A stretch of 20,109 bases of DNA from an uncultured Clostridium sp. (GCA_900555925.1 USMU01000030.1:1-20109); one strand, 5' to 3'. Shown: positions 6,892 through 14,749, counted from the first letter of the stretch. Notes: generated by a model not told the origin, from the sequence alone. Program-made: numbers and translations.

Positions 6892-8730
6892 TTATTCCAC
6901 CGTGACGCTCTTGGCGAGATTCCTCGGTTTATCCACGTCCAATCCCTTCGCTACGCTGACGTAATATCCCATCAGTTGCAGGGGAATGACCGCCAGACTC
7001 GCCGTAAACAGCGAATCCGTGCGCGGAATATATGTAGTAAAGTCCGCCGTGTCCTCGACATTATAGTTTCCGTAAGCCGTCAAGCCCATCAAATAAGCAC
7101 CGCGGCTCTTGACCTCCGCCATATTGCCGATCATCTTTTCATACAATTCCTGCTGCGTGAGTACGCTGACGACCAGCGTCCCGTCCTCGATCAGGCTGAT
7201 TGTACCGTGTTTGAGTTCGCCCGCCGCATACGCCTCCGAATGGATATAGCTGATTTCCTTCATTTTGAGACTGCCTTCCATACTGACGGCATAATCGATT
7301 CCGCGGCCGATAAAGAAAATATCCTTTGCGTTTGCGAACTTCGCGGCAAACCATTGAATTCGTTCTTTATCCTCCAATACCCGTTTCATTTTATCGGGCA
7401 AAGCCAGCAGGTCTTTGACGAGCGAGGAATATCTCTTCTCGTCTATCTGCCCGCGAACCTTTGCGAACTGCACCGCCAAAAGGTAACCCGCGATGAGCTG
7501 CGTCGAATAGGCTTTCGTCGTCGCGACCGCGATTTCGGGCCCCGCGAGCGTATAGAACACGTCGTCCGCTTCCCGCGCGATGGAAGAGCCCACTACGTTG
7601 ACGATCGCCAAGGTCTTTATTCCCCGCCCCTTCGCTTCCCGCAACGCCGCGAGGCTGTCTGCCGTCTCGCCCGACTGACTGATGATAATCACCAGGCCGT
7701 CTTTTTCGAGGAGCGGCTTACGGTAACGGAATTCCGACGCGAGGTCTACCCGAACGGGAATTTTCGCGAGGCTCTCGATGACGTATTGCGCCACCATGCC
7801 CGCATGATAGGCGGAACCGCAGGCGACGATATAAATATGCCCGACGGATTGAATCCGCTCCTTCGAAAGTCCGCATTCGGACAGATCGATTGTGCCGTTT
7901 TTGATTACGGAACTCAGAGTATCCTGTACGGCCTTGGGCTGTTCGTGGATCTCCTTCATCATGAAATGTTCAAAGCCCGCTTTCTCCGCGGCCTTTGCGT
8001 CCCACTTGATTTCCGTAATCTCTTTGGCGATCTCTTCCCGATCGATATTGAAGAAAGAGACCTTCCCTTTTTCCAATTTGGCGATTTCCAGATTCCCGAT
8101 GTAATAGACGTTTCTCGTATAATTGAGAATCGCCGGAACATCGGACGCGAGGAAAGTTTCGCCTTTTTCCGCGCCGATGATCATGGGACTGTCCTTTCTT
8201 GCGACATAGAGTTCTTCGGGATAATCCTTATACATGACCGCCAGCGCGTACGAGCCGCGCACGCGCATCATACACCTTGCCAGCGCGTCTATCGGCCCGT
8301 CGCCGTATTTTTTATAATAATAATCGACGAGTTTCGCAAGAACCTCGGTATCCGTCTGAGAGTAAAACACATAGCCGCTCTTTGACAGTTTTTCTTTGAG
8401 TTCCTGATAATTCTCGATGATTCCGTTATGCACGACGATGACGTTTTTATCGTCGCTGTAATGAGGATGAGCGTTTTCGGCAGAAGGTTCGCCGTGTGTC
8501 GCCCAGCGCGTATGCCCGATTCCGCAGCAGCCCTTTACGGAAAGTCCGCTGTTCGTCTTTTCCGCAAGGACTTTCAAGCGCCCCTTGGCTTTGACGACCA
8601 CCGCTTCCGCGCTGCCGTCGCGCACGGCGATCCCCGCCGAATCGTAACCGCGATATTCCAATTTCGCCAGCCCGTCGAGAAGAATGGGCGCCGCTTGTTT
8701 TTTACCGATATATCCGACAATTCCGCACAT
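6892..8730 (-). CDS. glmS: Glutamine-fructose-6-phosphate aminotransferase (isomerizing)
   Basis: Makes glucosamine-6-phosphate from fructose-6-phosphate and glutamine in the cytoplasm, the entry step to UDP-GlcNAc. The 612 residues match the family. Cys2 (MCGIVGYIG) is the glutaminase nucleophile after methionine removal, with HTRWATHG (73-80) and HNGIIEN (101-107) completing the glutamine site. Two SIS sugar-isomerase domains follow, marked by ACGSAYHAG and SQSGETADSL, and the C-terminus DKPRNLAKSVTVE is the conserved family end. GAGGAGAAGGT lies just before the ATG. The gene begins 9 bases after the glmM stop, so they are cotranscribed. This leaves no room for a glmS ribozyme in front of glmS, unlike Bacillus and many clostridia. 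Confidence 0.98.
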   Translation of the reverse strand: MCGIVGYIGKKQAAPILLDGLAKLEYRGYDSAGIAVRDGSAEAVVVKAKGRLKVLAEKTNSGLSVKGCCGIGHTRWATHGEPSAENAHPHYSDDKNVIVVHNGIIENYQELKEKLSKSGYVFYSQTDTEVLAKLVDYYYKKYGDGPIDALARCMMRVRGSYALAVMYKDYPEELYVARKDSPMIIGAEKGETFLASDVPAILNYTRNVYYIGNLEIAKLEKGKVSFFNIDREEIAKEITEIKWDAKAAEKAGFEHFMMKEIHEQPKAVQDTLSSVIKNGTIDLSECGLSKERIQSVGHIYIVACGSAYHAGMVAQYVIESLAKIPVRVDLASEFRYRKPLLEKDGLVIIISQSGETADSLAALREAKGRGIKTLAIVNVVGSSIAREADDVFYTLAGPEIAVATTKAYSTQLIAGYLLAVQFAKVRGQIDEKRYSSLVKDLLALPDKMKRVLEDKERIQWFAAKFANAKDIFFIGRGIDYAVSMEGSLKMKEISYIHSEAYAAGELKHGTISLIEDGTLVVSVLTQQELYEKMIGNMAEVKSRGAYLMGLTAYGNYNVEDTADFTTYIPRTDSLFTASLAVIPLQLMGYYVSVAKGLDVDKPRNLAKSVTVE

Positions 8731-8739
8731 ACCTTCTCC

Positions 8740-10128
8740 TCAATCCGCCCCGTGTCCTTTCTTTTTGAGCACGGACACGACTTCGTCCACGCAGGACTGA
8801 CAAATTTCTTTGTTCTCCGCTTCCACCATGACGCGGATAACGGGCTCCGTCCCCGATTCGCGAAGCAGAATCCGCCCCGTGTCACCGAGCTTTGCCGCCA
8901 CCGCCGCCACCGCGGCCTGTACGTCGGCGTCGTTTTTCGCCGCCGCTTTATCTTTCACCCGCACGTTTTTGAGAACCTGCGGATAAATCGTCACGGGTTC
9001 CGCGAGCTTGCCGAGCGTCGATTTCTTGGCAATCATCGCCTGCATGACTTTCAAACTGGTCAAAATTCCGTCGCCCGTGGAGGCGTATTTGGAAAAAATG
9101 ATGTGCCCCGATTGTTCGCCGCCGATGCAATCGCCGTGCTCCGCCATATATTCGTAGACGTATTTGTCCCCTACCGCCGTCTTGGCATATTCGATTCCGA
9201 TTTCGTCGAAAGCCTTATACAGACCGAAGTTAGACATTACCGTCGTAACGACCGTGTTGTTGAGCAATACTCCCCGCTCTTTCATATAGCGGGCATAAAT
9301 ATAAAGAATGAGATCCCCGTCTACGACGTTGCCCTTTTCGTCTACGCAAAGACACCTGTCCGCGTCTCCGTCGTAGGCAAAACCGACGTCGAGTCCGTTT
9401 TCCACTACGAACTTTTGCAGCCCTTCGATATGCGTGGAACCTGCGTTTTTATTGATATTCGTCCCGTCCGGCTCCGCATTGATGACATACGTCTTCGCGC
9501 CGAGAGCATCGAATACGCTCTTCGCGATATTCCAAGAACTGCCGTTCGCACAGTCAAGCCCTACCTTATAACCCTTGAAACTGTATATTCCGAGAGAAAT
9601 AAGATATCCGACATAGCGGTTTCTGCCCGCAACGTAATCTACCGTGCGGCCGATTTCCTCCCGACGCGCAAAGGGAATCTCCTCCCACTTCTCCCCGAAA
9701 GCGCTCAGCTTTCCGTCGAGATAATTTTCGACGAGCTCCACCGTCCCTTCGTCCATCTTTTCCCCCTGACCGTTGAACAGTTTGATTCCGTTGTCGTAGT
9801 AAGGATTGTGGCTGGCCGAAATCATGATGCCGCAATCGAAACCTTCCGTGCGCACCACGTAAGCGACCGAAGGCGTCGTCGTAACGTGAAGCAGGTATGC
9901 GTCCGCACCCGACGAAACGAGCCCTCCGACTAAGGCGTACTCAAACATATACCCCGAGCGCCGCGTATCCTTTCCGATGACGATGCGCGCCCGCTCGCTC
10001 AGTCCCGAACGCTTTTTACATTCGTTGAAGTACCAGCCGAGAAAGCGGCCCACCTTATAGGCGTGGTCCGCCGTCAGGTTTTCATTGGCTTCGCCGCGAA
10101 AACCGTCCGTACCGAAATATTTACCCAT
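8740..10128 (-). CDS. glmM: Phosphoglucosamine mutase
   Basis: Interconverts glucosamine-6-phosphate and glucosamine-1-phosphate in the UDP-GlcNAc pathway. The protein opens with GKYFGTDGFRG, the family signature. The phosphoserine loop is ISASHNPYYDNGIKLF with catalytic Ser106. The metal-binding loop is DGDADR (Asp253, Asp255, Asp257), followed by the sugar-binding GEQSGH and the phosphate-binding RESGTEPVIRVM near the C-terminus. The ATG at 10128 (462 residues) is chosen over one at 10134: the AGAGGAA site lies about 6 bases before the former but only about 3 before the latter, and known GlmM proteins start MGKYFG. It directly precedes glmS (9-base gap) and follows a leader of about 250 bases with inverted repeats and a promoter. 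Confidence 0.97.
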   Translation of the reverse strand: MGKYFGTDGFRGEANENLTADHAYKVGRFLGWYFNECKKRSGLSERARIVIGKDTRRSGYMFEYALVGGLVSSGADAYLLHVTTTPSVAYVVRTEGFDCGIMISASHNPYYDNGIKLFNGQGEKMDEGTVELVENYLDGKLSAFGEKWEEIPFARREEIGRTVDYVAGRNRYVGYLISLGIYSFKGYKVGLDCANGSSWNIAKSVFDALGAKTYVINAEPDGTNINKNAGSTHIEGLQKFVVENGLDVGFAYDGDADRCLCVDEKGNVVDGDLILYIYARYMKERGVLLNNTVVTTVMSNFGLYKAFDEIGIEYAKTAVGDKYVYEYMAEHGDCIGGEQSGHIIFSKYASTGDGILTSLKVMQAMIAKKSTLGKLAEPVTIYPQVLKNVRVKDKAAAKNDADVQAAVAAVAAKLGDTGRILLRESGTEPVIRVMVEAENKEICQSCVDEVVSVLKKKGHGAD

Positions 10129-10195
10129 AGACATTTCCTCTTATAAAAAATTTATTTCCTCTTAAAACTCTCAAATCCGAATCATTCTTTCCACA

Positions 10196-10216
10196 TGCGG
10201 AAATTAATTATCCGCA
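10196..10216. promoter_or_regulatory. Inverted repeat overlapping the glmM -10 element (possible operator)
   Basis: TGCGGA (10196-10201) and TCCGCA (10211-10216) form a perfect 6-bp inverted repeat around a 9-base AT-rich centre that contains most of the predicted -10 box at 10207-10212. The position fits a repressor site or an early RNA hairpin in the leader. No T run follows, so it is not a terminator. Confidence 0.4.
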
Positions 10217-10236
10217 ATGCGAGGCGCTCCGTGCAA
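10207..10236 (-). promoter_or_regulatory. Predicted promoter for glmM-glmS
   Basis: On the minus strand TTGCAC (10231-10236) is followed after 18 bases by GATAAT (10207-10212; 5 of 6 to TATAAT). Transcription would start near 10200 and give a leader of about 70 bases before the glmM ATG. The -35 is weak, so read-through from the upstream acetyltransferase gene may also contribute. Confidence 0.5.
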
Positions 10237-10322
10237 ATGTCGGACTTTTCAGTGCCGACCTTATCCATTCAACCCTGTCCTCGAAAATTTCGCGCCATTT
10301 TTTCAGCGCTTTTCGGCCTCGC
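10219..10322 (-). other. Structured intergenic segment upstream of glmM (candidate regulatory RNA)
   Basis: Outer arms GCGAGGC and GCCTCGC (10316-10322 and 10219-10225) can pair over 7 bp. Inside, GTCGG/CCGAC (10239-10243 with 10255-10259) continues through ACT/AGT to a 4-base loop, and GCGC arms (10292-10295 with 10306-10309) form another small stem. This pattern is more than is usual for an ordinary spacer. It does not match the glmS ribozyme core or any riboswitch I recognise, and the glmM promoter overlaps its 3' arm, so its role is unproven. Confidence 0.35.
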
Positions 10323-10381
10323 CCGATTTCTTTCCCTTAAAATATACGCGTGCAAGTTTCTCTTTTCGTTCTATATTAATC

Positions 10382-11041
10382 TTATTTTTTCTTTACCGTT
10401 ACACCTCCTGTTTTCCAGATTGAATCCGCAGGCACGACCCCGCGGACACAGGACAGCGGATAAATGTTCGTGTTCCGCCCTATGATGGTTCCCGGATTGA
10501 GAACACTGTTGCAGCCGACTTCTACAAAATCGCCCAACATCGCCCCCATTTTTTTCAGTCCCGTCTCTATGATTTCCGTCCCGTTTTTTACGGTTACCGG
10601 CGTTTTGTCGGATTTTACGTTGGAAGTGATCGAACCCGCTCCCATGTGCGATTTATAACCCAATATACTGTCTCCGACATAATTATAATGCGGAGTTTGT
10701 ACATTGTCGAACAGTATGACATTTTTCAGCTCTACCGAATTTCCCACCACACAGTTTTCCCCCACCAACGCAGAACCGCGGATAAACGCACAGTGTCTCA
10801 CCTCCGTCCCCGCTCCGATAATACAAGGAGCTCCCAAGTACGCGGTCGGAGCGATTTTCACCGTTTTATGCACCCATACACTCGGGGAGATTTCCGTATA
10901 TTCTCCCTTGTCTAATGTTTCGCCCAAAGCGAGAATAAAGTCTTTAATCCCTTTCAAAGCCTCCCAAGGATAAGTATATCTCGAAAGATACTCTCCCGCA
11001 AGGGTATGGCCGAAATCATACAGTTCCGCTGTCGTAAGCAT
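10382..11041 (-). CDS. Stand-alone GlmU-like acetyltransferase (left-handed beta-helix)
   Basis: A 219-residue hexapeptide-repeat protein resembling only the C-terminal acetyltransferase half of GlmU, which acetylates glucosamine-1-phosphate using acetyl-CoA. It has a short helical N-terminus (about 40 residues) and no nucleotidyltransferase domain. Residues I align by eye with E. coli GlmU active-site positions are Arg88 (Arg333), Lys106 in VELKN (Lys351), His118 and Tyr121 in TPHYNYVGDS (His363, Tyr366) and GAGSITSN (GAGTITCN). The Asn377 position appears to be His132 here. The ATG at 11041 is chosen because GGAGGA lies 6-7 bases upstream; the ATG at 11047 abuts that site. Its neighbours glmM and glmS support a role in UDP-GlcNAc synthesis. 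Similar clostridial proteins are often labelled UDP-GlcNAc pyrophosphorylase, which is doubtful without the N-terminal domain. Confidence 0.8.
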   Translation of the reverse strand: MLTTAELYDFGHTLAGEYLSRYTYPWEALKGIKDFILALGETLDKGEYTEISPSVWVHKTVKIAPTAYLGAPCIIGAGTEVRHCAFIRGSALVGENCVVGNSVELKNVILFDNVQTPHYNYVGDSILGYKSHMGAGSITSNVKSDKTPVTVKNGTEIIETGLKKMGAMLGDFVEVGCNSVLNPGTIIGRNTNIYPLSCVRGVVPADSIWKTGGVTVKKK

Positions 11042-11068
11042 GCACATTCCTCCGTTTTTATCTGATAT

Positions 11069-11099
11069 ATTATATTTATTATCCGCCGAAAAGCGTCAA
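11069..11099 (-). promoter_or_regulatory. Promoter of the GlmU-like acetyltransferase gene
   Basis: TTGACG (11094-11099) and TATAAT (11069-11074) on the minus strand are separated by 19 bases, slightly longer than ideal. The start would be near 11062, about 20 bases before the ATG at 11041. Confidence 0.6.
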
Positions 11100-11161
11100 T
11101 CTATCATAGAACCCCTATAAATATTTTCCGCAAATCTTTCTGCTTTTTTCCCTTTTTCCCT

Positions 11162-11233
11162 AAAAAAGAAAACAACGAACGTAAAAACGGCATCGGCTTT
11201 ATCCGTCGATGCTGAATTCGCGTCCGTTGTTTT
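11162..11233 (-). terminator. Terminator-like structure ending the short transcript
   Basis: On the minus strand CAACGGACG and CGTTCGTTG arms (near 11221-11231 and 11171-11181) pair with one mismatch. They enclose an inner GCATCG/CGATGC stem (11190-11195 with 11207-11212), and TTTTCTTTTTT follows. It overlaps the last codons of the small ORF at 11199-11306. Confidence 0.6.
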
Positions 11234-11306
11234 GTCTTTTGTATCTCTCAAAAGGAGCTCTTTGAAACAGCTCCTCTTTCTCTTCGCTGGATTCTTCCAA
11301 AGTCAT
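11199..11306 (-). CDS. Possible small protein of 35 residues, unknown function
   Basis: An ORF of 35 codons begins MTLEESSEEKEELFQRAPFE and ends RYKRQNNGREFSIDG. It is acidic in the first third and basic afterwards, with no membrane segment or cysteine. I do not recognise it. Support comes from a GGGGAG ribosome binding site 4-5 bases before the ATG, an excellent promoter about 100 bases upstream and a terminator overlapping its end. The frame stays open upstream to a TTG at 11363, which would give 54 residues, but that start has no clear ribosome binding site. Against it, the region also holds an AGGAGCT/AGCTCCT hairpin (near 11252-11274), so the product might be a non-coding RNA instead. 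Confidence 0.42.
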   Translation of the reverse strand: MTLEESSEEKEELFQRAPFERYKRQNNGREFSIDG

Positions 11307-11403
11307 GCTTCTCCCCACAACTTTTTCTATCGGATATTTAATCAGGTCAAAAGACCTTAACAATTACTTACCGAATTTCTTTCCGCATATTTTATTGTAT
11401 ATA

Positions 11404-11432
11404 ATCATATCACACATTTTTCACTTTGTCAA
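11404..11432 (-). promoter_or_regulatory. Strong sigma-A promoter for the short transcript
   Basis: A perfect TTGACA (11427-11432) is separated by 17 bases from TATGAT (11404-11409), which is preceded by TGA (extended -10). This is one of the best promoters in the window, yet the next gene downstream is only the small ORF at 11199-11306. A short AGGTC-TTTT-GACCT hairpin lies in the leader near 11344-11357. Confidence 0.85.
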
Positions 11433-11439
11433 TGGTTAT

Positions 11440-11665
11440 TGAATATTTTTCTTTATTTTATTTACTTTTTTTGAAGTCTTCCTCATTTATTTTATTTGTA
11501 AAACATGTTATTTTATTTGATTGTGTGAATAAATATAATATTTTATCTCAAAATTTTTCTTTTCTACTTTTTTGAAAAAGCGCTCATCTCTACCCTGCCC
11601 ATATGAAAGAAAAATCTTTTTCGTTATACTTCAAGGAATGAAATATACTAATATCTAACTTTTAG
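11440..11665. other. AT-rich stretch without recognisable genes; three short direct repeats
   Basis: About 225 bases of strongly AT-rich DNA upstream of the strong promoter. TTATTTTATTT occurs three times (11453-11463, 11487-11497, 11508-11518). No ORF, RNA gene or clear plus-strand promoter was seen. It might be an UP-element-like region for the promoter at 11404-11432 or simple low-complexity spacer. Confidence 0.5.
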
Positions 11666-12391
11666 TTAGTCATGTCTTTCATCGGAATCGAAAGTTTCGC
11701 AAAAGCGTGCGGAAAAGGAAGGCGCTTCTTTTCCGATATAGAGATGTGTCGTTTCTCCGAAGGCGCAGCAGCGGAATATAACTTTTCCCTTGCGGCGTTC
11801 TTCCGTATATAAAGTCGTTACGGAGGTGGGCAGAGCTACGAATACATGAGCGAGGACGGTAGGAGGAATATTGAACAGGCGCGACAACAATACAGTTTCT
11901 AAACCGAAATGGCAAAAGAGCGCCACGGTATCTCGATTGGGATTTTCCGCGCGATAAATTTTCCCTTCCCGCATATAGCCATGTTTTGCAAGCAGTTCAT
12001 CAAACCCCTGTATCACGTCACGATAATGTTCTCGGATATGCCCCGTTTCCATAAAGGGTTGATCCAGCCAGCAGTCGTTATCGTACATTTCCTTTCGCCC
12101 TGTCCAAAATTCGGGAAGCATATCCCAAATCAAATGATTCTTTTCCCCGTCGGGCAATTCAACGCGATAGTCAAATTCTTGCAGCCAAGGACATACTACG
12201 GGCGTCATTTTTAATTTTTCCGCCGTATAGGCACAAGTTTCCTTGGCCCGTCCCAAAGGAGAACAATAAATAAAATCGATCTTTTCCTTTACTAACATTC
12301 GGGAGAGCAATTCAGCTTCTCTCTTTCCTTTTTCCGTCAAGGTATCGTGTACGTAATCGGGGTCTCCGTGTCGTATGATCAGAAGTTTCAT
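11666..12391 (-). CDS. Histidine phosphatase family protein
   Basis: A 241-residue member of the phosphoglycerate-mutase-like (branch 1) histidine phosphatases, cytoplasmic enzymes that remove phosphate from small molecules through a phosphohistidine. The nucleophile is His8 in IIRHGD (5-10). Arg48 in CSPLGRAKET is the second phosphate-binding residue, and His161 in LFCHFGLE completes the catalytic pocket. The insertion between residues about 70 and 140, rich in Trp and acidic residues (DMLPEFWTG), is typical of clostridial phosphatases of unknown substrate. GGAGGT lies 7 bases before the ATG. It has its own promoter and stands alone between the small-transcript region and the GH112 operon terminator. 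A small hairpin (11655-11669) overlaps its stop codon but lacks a T run. The substrate is unknown. Confidence 0.85.
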   Translation of the reverse strand: MKLLIIRHGDPDYVHDTLTEKGKREAELLSRMLVKEKIDFIYCSPLGRAKETCAYTAEKLKMTPVVCPWLQEFDYRVELPDGEKNHLIWDMLPEFWTGRKEMYDNDCWLDQPFMETGHIREHYRDVIQGFDELLAKHGYMREGKIYRAENPNRDTVALFCHFGLETVLLSRLFNIPPTVLAHVFVALPTSVTTLYTEERRKGKVIFRCCAFGETTHLYIGKEAPSFSARFCETFDSDERHD

Positions 12392-12453
12392 AGCTTTACC
12401 TCCGTGGATATTGCAGCGGAAGCCGAGCTTTTCATACTCGCTTTCCTAACGTC

Positions 12454-12482
12454 ATTATACAAAAAAACCGGAACAAAGTCAA
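12454..12482 (-). promoter_or_regulatory. Promoter of the histidine phosphatase gene
   Basis: TTGACT (12477-12482) and a perfect TATAAT (12454-12459) on the minus strand are separated by 17 bases. The start would be near 12447, about 55 bases before the ATG. Confidence 0.85.
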
Positions 12483-12509
12483 TCGGAGAAAGAGTATTTT
12501 TATCAGACT

Positions 12510-12545
12510 AAAACCGGACGAAAAAAATTCGTCCGGTTTTTTATC
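12510..12545. terminator. Terminator of the GH112 operon
   Basis: A perfect 13-bp stem (12510-12522 with 12528-12540) has an AAAAA loop as written. Minus-strand transcription from the phosphorylase gene meets it 14 bases after the stop and then reads TTTTAG. The plus strand has a six-T tail. It insulates the downstream phosphatase gene. Confidence 0.88.
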
Positions 12546-12553
12546 ATATCCGA

Positions 12554-14713
12554 TTATACTTTGCGCCAGAGAAGTTCTCCGGGCGAAAGGGAGATTTTTT
12601 CAGCTTTTCCGTTTCCGTCATAGAAAGTCGTATCGACCGCCGAATCTCCGTTATTGACGAGGGCACATTCTCCGATCTGCGGATAATATTGCACCGTCAC
12701 GGCCGTATCGTCACAATACCAGCGTTTAAGCAATTTTTCCTTATGGGCCACATAATGACAGGCACGGTACAAAATGCGCTCGTTCTGGACATTATAAGGA
12801 AGCCCTGCCATATAAAAGGCTCTGCCCTTGCCGTAATCGTTCACCGCCATGAATACGTCCTGTCCGCATATATCCAAAACCGAAGTATCGGGTTTCGCAT
12901 AAATACTCTTCATTCCCTCGCCGTAATCGAGAGGAGCTTTCGCATCCTCCAAAATGAAATGCCCGCTTACTTTTTCGAGGTTATATTTATCCGTGGAAAG
13001 CGTAAATCCAAGTTCTTTATCGACTCCGAATACATCGGAAAGGACAAAATATCTGCCGTTTTTGAGATAGGCAGAGGGTTCCCCTACGCCGATGAGTCCG
13101 CCTCCGTTATAAACCCATTCCCTGACCTTTGCTTCCAAGTCGGGATTATTCCAGCACTTTCCGCCCGAATAAGCCGTTCCCGCGTCTCCGGCATTGATTG
13201 CGACATCAAATCCCTCCAATGCGCCGTTTAATACGTCGTCAAAGCTCAGGAACTCTACGTCTGCCGGCATTCCGCTGAGCGCCTCCAAAATGCCTTGATA
13301 AGAATATACTTTTTGATACCACAACTCATGAGCGACCATGAAGCACTGCCATGAACGAATTTTACCCCATGCGTTAATAACGGCCACTTTCAAATTGGAA
13401 TAGGGATTATTTCCCTTTACCTTACGATAAATTTCTCTGAATTCATCTGCAATATGCTCGACTTCCTCCACAAAATCGGGAAATTTCGCGGCCAAACTCA
13501 AATACCCTCCGTAACCGATTCTGTCGAGCGGCTTTTTCAGCATAGCCCTACGCGCCGTGCGCCAATTCTTTTTTAATTCCTTGGTCGGTTCTCCGCCCTC
13601 ATAAAACGTATCGGGGAAGAAATACGGCAAGAATCTTCCTTCTACATATTTAAGTCCCGGAATATCCGTCAGCATGCGCACCGTAACTCCGCCGCCCACA
13701 CTGCCGACCACTGCATCGAGTCCGATACTTTGGAAATACTTTCCGTAAGGCTCGGTGCCTATCCAATTATCGCCGAGGAACATCATCGCTTCCCTGCCCT
13801 TTTCGTGAACCTTTTCCACCAGCTTTTTAGCCGTGGAAGAAACAAAGCGCATGGTAAAGTCCATATAATCGGAGAAGGCCTTGCTCGGTACACGGAAGGG
13901 GGAATTGTAATACCCTTCGTCAATAATATCCTCCGGACGAAGCGCATAACCGTATTCTTTTTCAAACGCTTCCAGCGCTTCCACACTGACAGAACCGCTA
14001 TAACCGAACCAATCGACAAATTTTTCCTTCCCGATATGATTGAATAACAACGTGAAGTGATAGAAAAACGTCGTAAAGCGTACCACGTCCGTATCGGGAT
14101 GTTCGTCCAGCCATTTTTCCATGCGCTTTACGATGTATTCTCCCGTCTTTTTACAACGCGCGTCAAACGGCAAATCCTTGTCTTTCGTCCAATGATTCGT
14201 GATGTAATTATACATCTGCGTACTGTCCCAAATGGCGCGGGCAAGAAACGAAACGGAATACTGGTGGAACTTTTTACAATTTTGAATCGTCACCAAATTG
14301 CTTTCCTTATCCGCCGACCAATCGGACACGGGAACTATCTCTCCCGTCGTGCGGTCGATAACCTCCCAATACTTGCTCATGTCGCAATCGTATTCCGGTT
14401 GAATCTGTTGCTTGAAATATCCGCGTAAAATATCCACGACCAGTGTTTCCTCCGCTGCGGCGATATATTCGCTGCATACGAAGAAATGTGTCCTCTCATC
14501 GGGCACGGTCTTTGCAAATTCGTTATCGCCGCGAGCAACGAAATAGGTCGAATAAATTTTATATCCCGCTCGCTTGATTTCATCGGGCATGGCGGTTCCG
14601 TCGCAATCGCGCACCGCATCTGCGCCCCAACGTTCCAAAAGTTTCAATGTCTCGTCTACGAATCCCGTTTCGGTGGGAATCGTGAGACCTCCTCCAAAAG
14701 TTTTCTTTTTCAT
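12554..14713 (-). CDS. 1,3-beta-galactosyl-N-acetylhexosamine phosphorylase (GH112)
   Basis: A 719-residue cytoplasmic phosphorylase of glycoside hydrolase family 112. It cleaves lacto-N-biose I or galacto-N-biose with phosphate, giving galactose-1-phosphate and GlcNAc or GalNAc. The N-terminus GGGLTIPTETGFVDETLKLL plus WGADAVRDCDGT is the GH112 opening. MFLGDNWIGTEPYG (311-324) carries the general acid Asp315, equivalent to Asp313 of the Bifidobacterium longum enzyme. A glutaminase-like middle domain (about 440-660) and a short C-terminal beta domain follow, as in that enzyme. GGAG lies 9 bases before the ATG. It is the last gene of an operon with a binding protein and two permeases, the bifidobacterial order. 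Some clostridial GH112 enzymes instead prefer galactosyl-rhamnose; the NahK-like kinase elsewhere in the window argues for an N-acetylhexosamine substrate. Confidence 0.93.
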   Translation of the reverse strand: MKKKTFGGGLTIPTETGFVDETLKLLERWGADAVRDCDGTAMPDEIKRAGYKIYSTYFVARGDNEFAKTVPDERTHFFVCSEYIAAAEETLVVDILRGYFKQQIQPEYDCDMSKYWEVIDRTTGEIVPVSDWSADKESNLVTIQNCKKFHQYSVSFLARAIWDSTQMYNYITNHWTKDKDLPFDARCKKTGEYIVKRMEKWLDEHPDTDVVRFTTFFYHFTLLFNHIGKEKFVDWFGYSGSVSVEALEAFEKEYGYALRPEDIIDEGYYNSPFRVPSKAFSDYMDFTMRFVSSTAKKLVEKVHEKGREAMMFLGDNWIGTEPYGKYFQSIGLDAVVGSVGGGVTVRMLTDIPGLKYVEGRFLPYFFPDTFYEGGEPTKELKKNWRTARRAMLKKPLDRIGYGGYLSLAAKFPDFVEEVEHIADEFREIYRKVKGNNPYSNLKVAVINAWGKIRSWQCFMVAHELWYQKVYSYQGILEALSGMPADVEFLSFDDVLNGALEGFDVAINAGDAGTAYSGGKCWNNPDLEAKVREWVYNGGGLIGVGEPSAYLKNGRYFVLSDVFGVDKELGFTLSTDKYNLEKVSGHFILEDAKAPLDYGEGMKSIYAKPDTSVLDICGQDVFMAVNDYGKGRAFYMAGLPYNVQNERILYRACHYVAHKEKLLKRWYCDDTAVTVQYYPQIGECALVNNGDSAVDTTFYDGNGKAEKISLSPGELLWRKV

Positions 14714-14733
14714 ATTTCTGTCTCCGATAAATC

Positions 14734-14749
14734 GGGCAAAACTTTGCCC
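14734..14749 (-). other. Intercistronic hairpin before the GH112 gene
   Basis: GGGCAA (14734-14739) and TTGCCC (14744-14749) form a 6-bp stem with a 4-base loop in the 78-base gap between the second permease and the phosphorylase. There is no T run, so it may affect mRNA processing or stability. It may also be chance. Confidence 0.35.

Noticed and set aside
6976..9933. Two long plus-strand open frames (about 469 and 501 codons) opposite glmS and glmM
   Set aside because: They are antisense to genes of certain identity. Their products are rich in Arg, His and Phe and look like reverse-frame translations, and neither has a ribosome binding site.
10201..10381. glmS ribozyme upstream of glmM
   Set aside because: A short GAGGACAGGG stretch near 10270-10285 (minus strand) recalls the ribozyme, but the cleavage-site stem and the conserved core around it are not present.
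11453..11518. Three TTATTTTATTT copies as a CRISPR-like or iteron array
   Set aside because: The copies are short, AT-only and unevenly spaced (34 and 21 bases), as expected in low-complexity DNA.
11655..11669. Terminator at the end of the histidine phosphatase gene
   Set aside because: CTAACT/AGTTAG forms a 6-bp AT-rich hairpin overlapping the stop codon, but no T run follows it in the direction of transcription.
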